DNA of 64,000 bases from Salinigranum salinum (GTDB taxonomy: Archaea; Halobacteriota; Halobacteria; Halobacteriales; Haloferacaceae), in contig NZ_VTOJ01000002.1 in the NCBI RefSeq assembly GCF_009176545.1, positions 1,116,001 through 1,180,000 on the forward strand, read 5' to 3'. Position 1 is the first letter of the stretch. Each line of letters starts with the position of its first letter. Made by a program: the position numbers and the translations under genes. This document shows positions 25,001-33,841 of this stretch, piece after piece. The notes under the pieces are model-generated. The model made no database searches, was not told where the DNA came from, and saw only the letters and a list, made by a program, of their open reading frames with translations.

Positions 25001-26630
25001 TGGACTCGAGGGAGGTGACGAGCTCCTCGCGGATGTAGTCCAGCGGCGGGTTCGTCACCTGTGCGAACAGCTGCTTGAAGTAGGTGAACAGCGGTCGGTT
25101 GAACTCCGACAGCACGGACAACGGGGTGTCGTCGCCCATGGAGCCGACGGGGTCCTTGCCCGACTGCGCCATCGGTTCGATGAGGTGCGTGAGCTGGTCG
25201 TGGGTGTAGCCGAACGCCGCCTGCTGGGCGCGGAGCTGCTCCGCTCGCTCTCTGGGGAGGAGGTCGTCGCCGTCGGCGATCGCCGACAGCTCGATCTGGT
25301 GTTCGCGGAGCCACTCGCCGTACTTCTCGTCGGTGAGCTGGTCGAACACCTCCTCGTCGGGGATGACGCGACCCTCCTCGGGATCGGCCATGAACAGCTG
25401 TCCCGGCTTGAGGCGGCCGCGCGTCTTGATCTCGGCGGGGTCGGTGTCGAGCGCGCCGACCTCGGAGGCCATGACGAGCGTGTTGTCCGCCGTGACGTCG
25501 TAGCGACACGGTCGGAGCCCGTTGCGATCCAGCACCGCGGCGACCCGGTCGCCGTCTGTGGCCGCCACCAGGGCGGGACCGTCCCACGGCTCGAGTAGCG
25601 AGGCGTGGAAGTCGTACCAGTCTTTCCGATCTTCGGCCATCGACTCGTCGCCCTCGAACGCCTCGGGGATGAGCATCCGGAGGACGTGCGGGAGTTCGCG
25701 GCCGGTGTTGAGGAGCAGTTCGATGGCGTTGTCGACCGAGGCGGTGTCGGACTGGTTCGGGTCGTTGATGATCGGCTTCAGCGTCTCGAGGTCGGCCCCG
25801 AAGTCGGGGTGGGCGAGGTCCGTCTCCCGCGCCCGCATCCAGTTGATGTTCCCCTGGATCGTGTTGAACTCGCCGTTGTGGATGATCCCCCGGTAGGGGT
25901 GGGCGAGGTGCCACGCACCCAGGGTGTTCGTCGAGAAGCGCGCGTGGACGAGCGCCAGCGTCGACTGCATCCGCTCGTCCGTGAGGTCCGGGTAGTACGC
26001 CGGGAGCTGTTCGCTCTTCAGGAGCCCCTTGTAGACGAGGGTCTTGCGGTCGAGCGAACAGACGTAAAAGCGCTCCGAGCCGGGGAGATCGGTCTCCCCG
26101 ATCTCGTTTTCCATCGCGCGGCGGCCGACGTACAGCGCGCGGTCGAACGCCTCTGTCGACAGCCCGTCGGGCGCGACGAACACCTGTCGCACGTCGGGCT
26201 CGGATTCGAGCGCGGTCTTGCCGAGCGACGTGTTGTCCGTCGGGACGTCACGCCAGGCGAGCACGTCGACATCGTGATCGGCGAGCGTCGACTCGACGAT
26301 CTCCTCGAGCGCGCGCCGGTCGTCGCCGTTCCCCGGCATGAAGATCGACCCGACCGCGTACGTCTCGGGGAGGTCGGTGTCGACGACTGCCGCAAAGAAC
26401 TCGTCGGGGCGCTGGATCAGGATGCCGGCCCCGTCGCCCGTGTTCTCCTCTGCACCCGTGGTCCCGCGGTGTTCGAGGTTCTCCAGGAGTTCGAGCCCGT
26501 CCGCGATGACGTCGTGTGAGACACCGCCGTCGAGGTCGATTACCGCCCCGACGCCGCAGTTCGAGCGCTCGTCGGCCGGGTCCGCGAGCCCCGCCGATAC
26601 GGCGTGGGTGTCTCTCTGTGACTTGGTCAT
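22098..26630 (-). CDS. gltB: Glutamate synthase large subunit
   Basis: A 1510-residue glutamate synthase (GOGAT) alpha chain that makes two glutamates from glutamine and 2-oxoglutarate. After a 24-residue propeptide-like N-terminus comes Cys25 (RSNCGVGAV), the glutaminase nucleophile, with LEHRGTTGAEENTGDGAG following. The central and FMN domains span about 430-1200 and include FSTPGVGLISPPPLHD and KVTTDGGLMTGRD. The three cluster cysteines are in CVMARQCHENTCPVG. The C-terminal GxGxG beta-helix domain carries GKGLSGGKIIV and GAEYMTGG-like turns. No gltD lies alongside, so the electron donor (probably ferredoxin or a distant small subunit) is elsewhere. TA-rich DNA just upstream probably holds the promoter. 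Confidence 0.96.
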   Translation of the reverse strand: MTKSQRDTHAVSAGLADPADERSNCGVGAVIDLDGGVSHDVIADGLELLENLEHRGTTGAEENTGDGAGILIQRPDEFFAAVVDTDLPETYAVGSIFMPGNGDDRRALEEIVESTLADHDVDVLAWRDVPTDNTSLGKTALESEPDVRQVFVAPDGLSTEAFDRALYVGRRAMENEIGETDLPGSERFYVCSLDRKTLVYKGLLKSEQLPAYYPDLTDERMQSTLALVHARFSTNTLGAWHLAHPYRGIIHNGEFNTIQGNINWMRARETDLAHPDFGADLETLKPIINDPNQSDTASVDNAIELLLNTGRELPHVLRMLIPEAFEGDESMAEDRKDWYDFHASLLEPWDGPALVAATDGDRVAAVLDRNGLRPCRYDVTADNTLVMASEVGALDTDPAEIKTRGRLKPGQLFMADPEEGRVIPDEEVFDQLTDEKYGEWLREHQIELSAIADGDDLLPRERAEQLRAQQAAFGYTHDQLTHLIEPMAQSGKDPVGSMGDDTPLSVLSEFNRPLFTYFKQLFAQVTNPPLDYIREELVTSLESRLGRQRNLLDESPEHAQQLVLDSPVLTDSQTAAIRDLDGDISTAVVDVTFETDTSLEAAVERVRADAKAAIQDGATIVVLSDRNLGPDRIAVPSLLVTGAVHHALVRNGLRNHAGLVLETGDSREVHHLATLVGYGADAVNPYLAYQTICDVVAGPDGADETEAIAAYKKALEDGLLKTMAKMGISTVESYQGAQIFEAVGLDSGFVEEYFAGTEIRTEGIGLPQIEEDLRTRHAVAYGADPDLERQGEYENRSNGIHHRWNPKTVGTLQQAVRSGSYDKYGEFAELVNDQTKELQTLRGLLQFDSDRDPVSLEEVEPVEEIVERFSTAAMSLGSLSPEAHENNSIGMNRIGGKSNTGEGGEPPERFGTEKECNVKQVASGRFGVTSEYLTNAEEIQIKMAQGSKPGEGGHLPGKKVNEMIAHVRFSTPGVGLISPPPLHDIYSIEDLKQLIYDLKVANPDADINVKLVSEAGIGTIAAGVAKANADVVHISGHSGGTGASPKTSIKNAGLPWELGLAEANQMLRATNLRSRIKVTTDGGLMTGRDIAVAALLGAEEYVFGTASLVTSGCVMARQCHENTCPVGVATQNEKLRERFPGKPQHVINYMTFMAQELREIMADLGFRTVEEMVGRPSLLKQRETDHPKAKHLDLSAIIAEPAPGPRHKTREQRHADLATQLDHDLIEESRPALVKGTDVRIESEIANVDRAVGAMLSNRISQAHGGAGLPDDTITVDFDGIAGQSFGAFLANGVTMRIEGAANDYVGKGLSGGKIIVKTPDKAAYEADENVLIGNVALYGATQGEAYINGVAGERFAVRNSGVKAVVEGVGDHGCEYMTGGAVAVLGETGKNFAAGMSGGVAYVYDPDDEFADRANTGMVTLSRTLEESDEAMLRRLVENHAEYTDSDRAAWMLEEWVRVREQFVKVMPDAYAEVIAERSRDDVRNDLPAEAGTSAINTDAEGVATTGDD

Positions 26631-26878
26631 ACGTCCCCCTCGGACTTCGGGCTTATCAGGTTACTCATAAAGGCATAAGGGTGTGTTAATCACATATAAG
26701 GGAGTATAATGTGTCCGTACGCGCGATCGACCCGGATCGACGCGTGCCGAACGGGACGAACGACCGTGTAGAACCCGGGGACGTGACCGTCCCGGCACGA
26801 GAATCGGCACCCGCACCGACGGCGTCGACGCCGGGTCGGAGACGAGACCGGTGGCGGTCCGACGAGGGGGCCACCCGA

Positions 26879-28354
26879 TCAGTACGACTTCGCGAAGTAC
26901 GCCGTCTCGACGGCGTCCTCGCCGCAGACCGCGCACGCCTCGCCCTCGTGGACGAGTTCGCCGGGTTCGTCGTCGGCGTGGAACGGCACCATCACGATCT
27001 CGGCGGCGATCTGTTCTTTGATCTCGGCCTCACACGCCTCGTCGCCACACCACGGTGCCTTGACGTAGCCCCCGTGGCGACCGAGCGTACCGAGGATCTC
27101 GTCTCGCGACGTGGCCGTCCGGACGCTCCCGTCGAGGGTCTCCTCGGCGGCGGCGTACAGTTTGGCGTGGACCTCGTCGAGGTGGGTTCGGACGGTCGCG
27201 GCGACGTCGTCGCGGGAGACCTCGTGTTTCTCGCTGTCGGGGCGGTGCGCGAGGGTGAGCACGCCGTCGTCGACCTCGTTCGGGCCGATCTCGATCCGGA
27301 GGGGAACCCCCTTCAGCTCCCACTCGTTGAACTTGAAGCCGGGGTTGCGCTCGTCGCGGTCGTCGAGTTCCACCCTGACGCCGTCGGCCTCGAGGTCCGA
27401 CACAACCCCCTCGGCGTAGTCGAGCACCGCCGCTTTGGTGTCGCTCTGCCAGATGGGGACGACGACGACCTGTTCGGGCGCGATGGCCGGCGGGAGGACG
27501 AGCCCCTGGTCGTCGGAGTGCGTCATGATGAGCGCGCCGAGCGCCCGCCACGACAGGCCCCACGAGGTGGTGTGAGCCACCTGCTCCGTCTCGTCCTCGT
27601 CGGTGTAGCTGATGTCGAACGCCTCGGCGAAGGAGGTGCCGAGGTGGTGGCTCGTCGCGCCCTGCACCGTCTTCCCGTCGGGCATCAGCGCCTCGACCGT
27701 AGTGGTCGTGTGTGCGCCGGGGAACTTGTCGTGTTCGGGCTTCTTCCCCCGGAGCACGGGGATGGCGAGGACCTCCTCGTAGGTGTCCTCGTACTGGTCG
27801 AGCCGGGTGATGGTCTCGGTCCAGGCGTCGTCGTGGCTGGCGTGGGCGGTGTGGCCCTCCTGCCAGAGGAACTCCTTCGTCCGGAAGAACGGTTTGGTCT
27901 CCGTGGCCTCCCACCGCACCACCGACGCCCACTGGTTCACTCTGAGTGGGAGGTCGCGGTGGCTCCGGACCCACTGGCTCATGTACGGGGCGATGATCGA
28001 CTCCGAAGTGGGTCGGACGGCGAGTCGTTCCTCGAGTTCCTCGTGACCCCCGTGGGTGACCCACGCGACCTCCGGATCGAACCCCTCGACGATGTCCTTC
28101 TCGCGTTCGAGGTACGATTCGGGGATGAACAGCGGGAAGTACGCGTTCTGGACGCCCGTCGCCTTGAACTTCGCGTCGAGTGCTCCCTGGAGCCGTTCCC
28201 AGAGCGCGTACCCCCGGGGGCGGGTGATGATGAAGCCGCTCATCCCTTCGGGAGCGTAGTTCGCCAAGCCCGCCTTCTGGACGACCTCGGCGTACCACTC
28301 GCCGGTTCTGTGCGACTTCGACTCGGTGATCCCGAGTTCCTGATCGTCGGTCAT
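26879..28354 (-). CDS. proS: Prolyl-tRNA synthetase
   Basis: A 491-residue class II synthetase of the archaeal/eukaryotic ProS type, which attaches proline to tRNA(Pro). Motif 2 lies in RVNQWASVVRWEATETKPF and the proline-binding region in RPTSESIIAPYMSQW; FFRTKEFLWQEGHTAH follows. The C-terminal zinc-binding-type extension shows cysteines in PWCGDEACEAEI and EACAVCGEDA and ends in the family-typical AYFAKSY. Length is normal. A TATA box 26-34 bases before the ATG marks a leaderless start. The 248 bases between its 3' end and the gltB start contain promoter-like TA-rich sequence but no gene. Confidence 0.96.
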   Translation of the reverse strand: MTDDQELGITESKSHRTGEWYAEVVQKAGLANYAPEGMSGFIITRPRGYALWERLQGALDAKFKATGVQNAYFPLFIPESYLEREKDIVEGFDPEVAWVTHGGHEELEERLAVRPTSESIIAPYMSQWVRSHRDLPLRVNQWASVVRWEATETKPFFRTKEFLWQEGHTAHASHDDAWTETITRLDQYEDTYEEVLAIPVLRGKKPEHDKFPGAHTTTTVEALMPDGKTVQGATSHHLGTSFAEAFDISYTDEDETEQVAHTTSWGLSWRALGALIMTHSDDQGLVLPPAIAPEQVVVVPIWQSDTKAAVLDYAEGVVSDLEADGVRVELDDRDERNPGFKFNEWELKGVPLRIEIGPNEVDDGVLTLAHRPDSEKHEVSRDDVAATVRTHLDEVHAKLYAAAEETLDGSVRTATSRDEILGTLGRHGGYVKAPWCGDEACEAEIKEQIAAEIVMVPFHADDEPGELVHEGEACAVCGEDAVETAYFAKSY

Positions 28355-28379
28355 TGCCGTGGCGTTGCGTCAGCGCCGT

Positions 28380-28388
28380 CTTAAAGAC
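28380..28388 (-). promoter_or_regulatory. TATA box of proS
   Basis: The minus strand reads gtctttaag, centred about 30 bases before the ATG at 28354. Confidence 0.5.
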
Positions 28389-28630
28389 CCCGAAGCGACC
28401 GATCCCCGACACGGCCCGACGCCGATGGAGGACGCTCGGGGTGGTCGTCATCGTCCCGGAGACGGAACGAGAAACGGTTACGTGGTCGCGGTCGGCGATG
28501 GGCCCGTCGTCACTCGACGGATGCGGCGGCCGCGACGGTCGACGGCCACACCGTCGTTCGTCTCCAGCACACATACGACCGCGGTGACACGATCGGTCGT
28601 GCGGAACCCCACCATGCAGGGGATAGCTAC

Positions 28631-28640
28631 TTGTTAATCA
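28631..28640 (+). promoter_or_regulatory. TATA-like box of the 170-residue HTH-like protein gene
   Basis: The sequence ttgttaatca is centred about 26 bases before the ATG at 28661 and favours that start. The stretch from 28389 to 28630, between this gene and proS, shows no other feature. Confidence 0.45.
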
Positions 28641-28660
28641 TGATCGTATCTCCGGTGGGG

Positions 28661-29173
28661 ATGTCAGTATCGACAAGCAGCTCCGAGCGGTTCACCCGCT
28701 CGGGCCAGACGACCGGGACACGACTCGAACTCTGGGTACGACCGAGCGCCGTCGAGGGGGACGGCGTGGGTCACCTCGTCGAACAGGTGCGTGCGCTCGA
28801 ACGCGAGGGGCACGTCGACGACGTGGCGGTCCGGATGTGGGACGAGGCGCTCGACCTCTCGTCGGACCTCCGCACCCACCGCGAACGCGAGGCACGGGCA
28901 CGCGTGCAGGCGTTCAAGCGCTGGGCGTGGCAGAACGGGACCGAGATACGAGGGTTCGGCGAGCGTCGTCACGCGGCGCGCGGCCGCATGGGGCCCGAGT
29001 ACGTCACGCAGCGCGTCCCGCGGGCGTTGCTCGCGGAGTACGAGGACGACGTGCTGGTGAACGTCACGCCGTGTGACAGTCGCGAACGGTGTATCTCACA
29101 GCGTCTCGACGCGATCGAGGCGGCGGCGGAAGCCGCGCAGTACTCGACGCCGCGCTCGCGCATCATCCGCTGA
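28661..29173 (+). CDS. Haloarchaeal small HTH-type protein (putative)
   Basis: A 170-residue protein resembling the haloarchaea-specific family often annotated as HTH domain-containing. Typical elements are TRLELWVRPSAVEG at the start, LEREGHVDDVAVRMWDEAL, then FKRWAWQNGTEIRGFGERR and LAEYEDDVLVNVTPCDS before a C-terminal helix with CISQRLDAIEAAAE. Such proteins are thought to be regulatory, but no DNA target is known. The assignment rests on recalled family pattern, not a strong motif. It converges on the next gene with eight bases between stops. Confidence 0.7.
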   Translation: MSVSTSSSERFTRSGQTTGTRLELWVRPSAVEGDGVGHLVEQVRALEREGHVDDVAVRMWDEALDLSSDLRTHREREARARVQAFKRWAWQNGTEIRGFGERRHAARGRMGPEYVTQRVPRALLAEYEDDVLVNVTPCDSRERCISQRLDAIEAAAEAAQYSTPRSRIIR

Positions 29174-29181
29174 CGCGTCGA

Positions 29182-29667
29182 CTACTCCGGTCGCGTCGAC
29201 ACCGCGAAGGGGTCGGTGTCGCGCCACGACCACCCCGGGAGTCTCGTCTGAAAGCCCGCCGCGAGCGCCGCGTCCAGGTCGTCGACGCCGGCCACCCCGT
29301 CGCTGTGCGTGAACACGTCCGCGACGTGGAACGTCGCCTGGGCGAGGAGCGCGAGCGGCTGCCCGCCGGCGACGGTCGCCGCCAGCTCTCTGCCGAGGAC
29401 CTCGTCGACGACGAAGCCGGGGTAATCCCCCTCAACGTCGAGGTCGCGGAGGAGCGCGACGTAGCCGGCGACGTTGACACCACGCTCGCCGTCGGCGAAC
29501 ACCGCGTCGACCGCCGTCCGGTACTGCGCCTCGTCGACGGGGTCGACCGTGACGTCGAACGCCGACCCCAGCCGTACCCGGGTGTCGTTGATGACCGTGA
29601 CGATCCGGGATGCGCGCGCTCGCGTCCACTCGTACTCGCGTTCGACCCGTTCGGGAGTGAGTCGCAT
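29182..29667 (-). CDS. Conserved-looking haloarchaeal protein of unknown function
   Basis: A 161-residue acidic, soluble, mostly helical protein (MRLTPERVEREYEWTRARAS start, GWSWRDTDPF near the end). I do not recognise a domain. Codon use and the acidic composition match neighbours, so it is a real gene. Its promoter region contains a perfect inverted repeat (29691-29706) next to a TATA box. It faces away from the aCPSF1 gene across 285 bases that hold no other gene. Confidence 0.75.
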   Translation of the reverse strand: MRLTPERVEREYEWTRARASRIVTVINDTRVRLGSAFDVTVDPVDEAQYRTAVDAVFADGERGVNVAGYVALLRDLDVEGDYPGFVVDEVLGRELAATVAGGQPLALLAQATFHVADVFTHSDGVAGVDDLDAALAAGFQTRLPGWSWRDTDPFAVSTRPE

Positions 29668-29690
29668 GCGGGGTCGAGGCGGGCATCACA

Positions 29691-29706
29691 CTTCGCGTTT
29701 GCGAAG
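29691..29706. promoter_or_regulatory. Perfect inverted repeat beside a TATA box
   Basis: cttcgc and gcgaag flank a gttt loop. On the minus strand a TATA box (ttataaaa at 29709-29716) lies immediately upstream, so the palindrome sits between TATA box and expected transcription start of the 161-residue protein gene. Read on the plus strand it is a hairpin followed by cttttat, so a terminator is an alternative. Confidence 0.35.
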
Positions 29707-29952
29707 GCTTTTATAACTCCGAGATGATAGACCCGACTAAGCGGGTTCTCACTGCCTCTTCCCGCACCGCAGTCACGACACTGCAGTACTGACATAGTCG
29801 AAGTCGATAATGCACTCTCTCGGGTCTCACCTCGCGGGCACGCTCCGGATCGAGCGACCGCCAGCACGGACGAGACCGACGACCGCGGTGCGGGCGAGCG
29901 CGGGCGAACCCGAACTCGATACGTCCACAGGATGGGCGGATCGCTCTCAGTT

Positions 29953-31878
29953 ATGAGTTCCGTAGACAAACAACTCGAGAATCTACAAGCAGAGATCGAG
30001 GCCGAACTACCGTCGGACATCTCCGTCTCGGACGTGAAGTACGAGGGTCCGGAGTTGGTCGTGTACACCAGACATCCGAAACAGTTCGCCCGTAACGGCG
30101 ACCTGATCCGGAAGCTGGCCTCCAAACTCAGGAAACGGATCACCGTCCGGCCCGACCCCGACGTCCTCACCCCCCCGCGGGACGCCGAGGCGCAGGTGCT
30201 CGACGTCATCCCCGAGGAGGCCGGCGTCACCTCGCTGGACTTCCACGAGGACACCGGCGAGATCGTCATCGAGGCCGAGAAACCCGGTATGGTGATCGGT
30301 CGACACGGGTCGACGCTGCGAAAGATCACCCAGGAGGTCGGATGGACGCCCGAGGTCGTCCGGACGCCGCCGATCGAATCCGCCACGGTGTCGAACGTCC
30401 GCAACTTCCTCAAGCAGGAGCGCGAGGAGCGCCGCTCGATCCTCGAACGCGTGGGCCGACAGATCCACCGCAAGGAGCTCTCGAACGACGAGTGGGTGCG
30501 CATCACCACGCTGGGCTGTTGCCGCGAGGTCGGCCGCGCCTCGTTCATCCTCTCGACGCCCGAGACCCGCGTGTTGATCGACTGTGGCGACAAGCCCGGT
30601 GCCGAGGGCGAGGTACCCTACCTCCAGGTGCCCGAGGCGCTCGGCGCGGGGGCGAACACCCTCGACGCCGTCGTCCTCACCCACGCCCACCTCGACCACT
30701 CCGCGCTCATCCCCCTCCTGTTCAAGTACGGCTACGACGGCCCGATTTACTGCACGGAACCGACGCGCGACCTGATGGGTCTGCTCACCCTCGACTACCT
30801 CGACGTCGCCTCGAAGGAGGGCCGCACCCCGCCGTACGAGTCCGAGATGGTCCGCGAGGCGATCAAACACTGCATCCCGCTCGAATACGGCGACGTGACC
30901 GATATTGCACCTGATGTGAAGCTCACGTTCCACAACGCGGGGCACATCCTCGGCTCGGCGGTCACCCACTTCCACATCGGCGACGGACTCTACAACGTCG
31001 CCTTCTCCGGCGACATCCACTACAAGGACACCCGGCTGTTCAACGGCGCTGTCAACGACTTCCCGCGGGTGGAAACCCTGGTGTTGGAGTCGACGTACGG
31101 GGGACGGAACGACTACCAGACCGACCAGGAGGACTCCGAGCGCAAGCTCCTCGACATCATCAACGAGACGCACGAGCAGGGTGGGAAAGTGGTGATCCCC
31201 GCGTTCGCGGTGGGGCGCTCCCAGGAGATCATGCTCGTGTTGGAGGAGGCGATGCGCAACGACAAGATCCCGAGCATGCCCGTCCACCTCGACGGGATGA
31301 TCTGGGAGGCCACGGCGATCCACACCACCTACCCGGAGTATCTCCGCGACGACCTCCGAGACAGAATCTTCCACGAGGACGCCAACCCGTTCCTAGCGGA
31401 GGAGTTCAACCACATCGACGGCGGCGAGGACGAACGCCAGGAGGTCAAAGACGGCGGTCCCGCCATCATCCTGTCGACCTCCGGGATGATCACGGGTGGG
31501 CCGATCATGTCGTGGCTTCGTCACATCGGACCCGACCCGAACTCGAACCTCGTCTTCGTCGGCTACCAGGCGCAGGGGACCCTGGGGAGAAGAATCCAGA
31601 ACGGCTGGGACGAGATCCCGATCAACGACCGCAACGACATGGGGCGGTCGTCGACGCTGACGCTGAAGATGGGCGTCGAGACGGTCGACGGCTTCTCCGG
31701 ACACGCCGACCGTCAGGGGCTGGAGAACTTCGTGAAGACGATGAACCCCCGGCCCGAGAAGGTCCTGTGTGTGCACGGCGACGAACGCTCCGTTCAGGAC
31801 CTCTCGTCGGCGCTGTACCACAACTACAACATGCGGACGTTCGCGCCGAAGAACCTCGAGACGTTCCGGTTCAAGTGA
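29953..31878 (+). CDS. Beta-CASP ribonuclease aCPSF1 with KH domains
   Basis: A 641-residue archaeal CPSF73 homologue, the general 3'-end processing and transcription termination nuclease of archaea. Residues 1-145 hold two KH-type RNA-binding domains (GMVIGRHGSTLRKITQEVGW is the GxxG loop). The metallo-beta-lactamase domain follows with LTHAHLDHSALIP, GHILGSAVTHF and FSGDIHYKD. The beta-CASP motifs are visible in LESTYGGRNDYQ, ILSTSGMITGGP and the C-terminal VDGFSGHADRQGL. The ATG at 29953 gives MSSVDKQLENLQAE, the family N-terminus; the in-frame ATG at 29932 is less likely. It is probably essential. Confidence 0.96.
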   Translation: MSSVDKQLENLQAEIEAELPSDISVSDVKYEGPELVVYTRHPKQFARNGDLIRKLASKLRKRITVRPDPDVLTPPRDAEAQVLDVIPEEAGVTSLDFHEDTGEIVIEAEKPGMVIGRHGSTLRKITQEVGWTPEVVRTPPIESATVSNVRNFLKQEREERRSILERVGRQIHRKELSNDEWVRITTLGCCREVGRASFILSTPETRVLIDCGDKPGAEGEVPYLQVPEALGAGANTLDAVVLTHAHLDHSALIPLLFKYGYDGPIYCTEPTRDLMGLLTLDYLDVASKEGRTPPYESEMVREAIKHCIPLEYGDVTDIAPDVKLTFHNAGHILGSAVTHFHIGDGLYNVAFSGDIHYKDTRLFNGAVNDFPRVETLVLESTYGGRNDYQTDQEDSERKLLDIINETHEQGGKVVIPAFAVGRSQEIMLVLEEAMRNDKIPSMPVHLDGMIWEATAIHTTYPEYLRDDLRDRIFHEDANPFLAEEFNHIDGGEDERQEVKDGGPAIILSTSGMITGGPIMSWLRHIGPDPNSNLVFVGYQAQGTLGRRIQNGWDEIPINDRNDMGRSSTLTLKMGVETVDGFSGHADRQGLENFVKTMNPRPEKVLCVHGDERSVQDLSSALYHNYNMRTFAPKNLETFRFK

Positions 31879-32038
31879 CGGGAGCGTACCCGTCGAAGGG
31901 AGCCCACCGCTCGGCGGGCACGCGTCCGGACGGGCGTCTCCCGCTGTTCTCGACTTCGGTCGCCGTCGACCGATGCGTCCGGAAGAGATCCCACGGTCAC
32001 GACGGATTTCCACACGGTCGCGACAGAGCCCTCTACCA

Positions 32039-32194
32039 TCACGACAGGTACAACAGCAGAACGAGTACGAACACAGCGGCCAGTGCGAGGAGCGGAGCGA
32101 CGACGTCGAACGGGACGACGAGAGCCACGATCGCGGTCACGACGACGAACTCCAGCACCACCAGGAGACTCACCACGTCGCGTGGGTCGGCCAT
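32039..32194 (-). CDS. Small two-helix membrane protein (51 residues)
   Basis: An ATG at 32194 opens a 51-codon frame with a striking pattern. MADPRDVV is followed by a hydrophobic helix (SLLVVLEFVVVTAIVALVV), a PFDVVAP turn and a second helix (LLALAAVFVLVLLLYL). Third-position C/G bias fits a haloarchaeal coding sequence. No family is recognised. Its neighbours, aCPSF1 and methylglyoxal synthase, are both on the other strand, and nothing else fills 31879-32324. Confidence 0.6.
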   Translation of the reverse strand: MADPRDVVSLLVVLEFVVVTAIVALVVPFDVVAPLLALAAVFVLVLLLYLS

Positions 32195-32324
32195 CGTGCT
32201 GGAACCGTCCTGCGAGCCTATCCAGTCCCCGAGATGATGAAACCGGCGGTCGAACGGCGTTGCACGCCGACGGGACGCCGCGTCACACCAGATTCAAACC
32301 GCCCGTCCTCGGACGTACGCCCGT

Positions 32325-32693
32325 ATGCGTCTCGCGCTCATCGCCCACGACGAGCTGAAACCGGAACTCATCGACTTCGCACGGACACACGAGGAACAGC
32401 TCGCCGAGTACGACCTCGTCGCCACCGGGACGACGGGCGAACGCCTCCGCGAGGAGACGGACCTCGACGTCGAACGGAAGCAGTCGGGGACGCTGGGCGG
32501 CGATCTCCAGATCGGTGCGGAGATCGCCGAGGGCTCCTGCCAGGGAATCGTCTTCTTCCACGACCCCCTGACCGCCCAGCCGCACGAGCCCGACGTCTCC
32601 GCACTGATGCGCATCTGCGACGTCCACGACGTCCCCCTGGCGACGAACCGCTCGACCGCCGACGCCGTCGTCGAGTCGATGACCGACGGCTGA
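32325..32693 (+). CDS. mgsA: Methylglyoxal synthase
   Basis: A 122-residue MgsA that converts dihydroxyacetone phosphate to methylglyoxal and phosphate. The signature is intact: SGTLGGDLQIGAEIAEG and DPLTAQPHEPDVSAL, with the N-terminal ALIAHDELKPELIDFA and phosphate-binding ATGTTGERL. Length is slightly shorter than the bacterial enzyme (about 150). It provides a DHAP outlet when phosphate is limiting. It is followed convergently by a double-VOC protein gene. Confidence 0.95.
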   Translation: MRLALIAHDELKPELIDFARTHEEQLAEYDLVATGTTGERLREETDLDVERKQSGTLGGDLQIGAEIAEGSCQGIVFFHDPLTAQPHEPDVSALMRICDVHDVPLATNRSTADAVVESMTDG

Positions 32694-32768
32694 GCGGCCC
32701 GGTCGAGGGAGCCGGGGGCTCGGTCCGGCTCGTTGCGCGGGGGCGACGCCGTCCGGGTCCCCACCGGG

Positions 32769-33620
32769 CTACGTCGCACTTCGGAGGCGAACCTCGATCC
32801 CGTCCGGATCGGCGACGGTGAGCGGTCCGTCGGCGTAGTCGGGGGCGTACCCCCGTTCGACGAGCGCGTCGCGGAGGTCGTCGATCGCCGACTCCGGCAC
32901 GACGAACTCGAACCACTCGACGCCACGGTGTTCACCGACCGGGTTCGTTCGCCCGTTCCAGGTGTTGAGGCCGACGTGGTGGTGGTAGTCGCCGGCGGCG
33001 ACGAACAGCGCCCCGCGGTACGACTCGGTTCGGACGTTCAGCCCCAGGGAGTCGACGTAGAACGCCCGCGCCGCGGCGAGATCCGTCACTTCGAGGTGGA
33101 CGTGACCGATGTCGGTTTCGGGTGGGAGATCGTCACCCGCCGCGGTCTCGCGAACCCCGTCGAGGTCCAGCGCGAGTGTGTCCATCTCTACACCTCCGTC
33201 GTCGGTCGCCGTCCAGTCGTCGCGCGGGCGGTCCCGGTATATCTCGACGCCGTTCTCCTCCGGGTCGCGGAGGTAGATCGCCTCGCTCACGAGGTGGTCC
33301 GAGGCACCGGTGAGCGACGCACTCGCGGCGTCGACGCGGACGAGCGCGTCGCCCAGTGCCTCCCGTGTGGGCACGCGGACCGCGAGGTGGAACAGCCCGG
33401 CCGCGTCGCTCGGCCGGGCGGGGGCGTCGGGCTCTTCGGCGAGGACGACCAGCGGGTCGTCGCCAGCGGTGAGGGTCGCACGGTCGCCGTCGCGAGAGAC
33501 GTCGAGACCGACGACGTCGCGGTAGAACGGGACGACGCGGTCGAGGGAGTTCACGCGGAGGGCGACTCGGCCGACGTGGGCGGCGGCGGGCATCGTGAAC
33601 GCAGCGGTGTCCGTGGGCAT
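32769..33620 (-). CDS. Double VOC-domain protein (CatE-like, glyoxalase/dioxygenase superfamily)
   Basis: A 283-residue protein with two vicinal-oxygen-chelate halves. The N-terminal half begins HVGRVALRVNSLDRVVPFY, and its second metal-ligand region is LFHLAVRVP. The C-terminal half begins HVHLEVTDLAAARAFYV and carries HHHVGLNTWNG and FEFVVPE. This arrangement matches the CatE/extradiol dioxygenase-like subgroup in bacilli and haloarchaea. The metal and reaction are not certain. The methylglyoxal synthase gene converges with it, but CatE-type proteins are not proven glyoxalases. A TATA-like cgttttga is about 30 bases before the start. A second ATG (MPAAAHVG, 33593) is also possible. Confidence 0.85.
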   Translation of the reverse strand: MPTDTAAFTMPAAAHVGRVALRVNSLDRVVPFYRDVVGLDVSRDGDRATLTAGDDPLVVLAEEPDAPARPSDAAGLFHLAVRVPTREALGDALVRVDAASASLTGASDHLVSEAIYLRDPEENGVEIYRDRPRDDWTATDDGGVEMDTLALDLDGVRETAAGDDLPPETDIGHVHLEVTDLAAARAFYVDSLGLNVRTESYRGALFVAAGDYHHHVGLNTWNGRTNPVGEHRGVEWFEFVVPESAIDDLRDALVERGYAPDYADGPLTVADPDGIEVRLRSAT

Positions 33621-33841
33621 GGATTCGAGATACGACCGGGGCGGTCAAAACGTGTCTCCCCGATGGTCGGGGTGGCGCACGGCCGGGGTCCGGACTCGAC
33701 GGTTCCGGTGTCGCGCCGGCCGGACTCGTGTGGCGACTGGACGGAGAAGCGGGGCGGGCGTTAGCGCCTCCGACTCAAGCCGTCCGGCTGCCCGCGCCCG
33801 GTTCGTCCCTCGGCGGACCGTGGCCGATCACCCGCGAGCAG

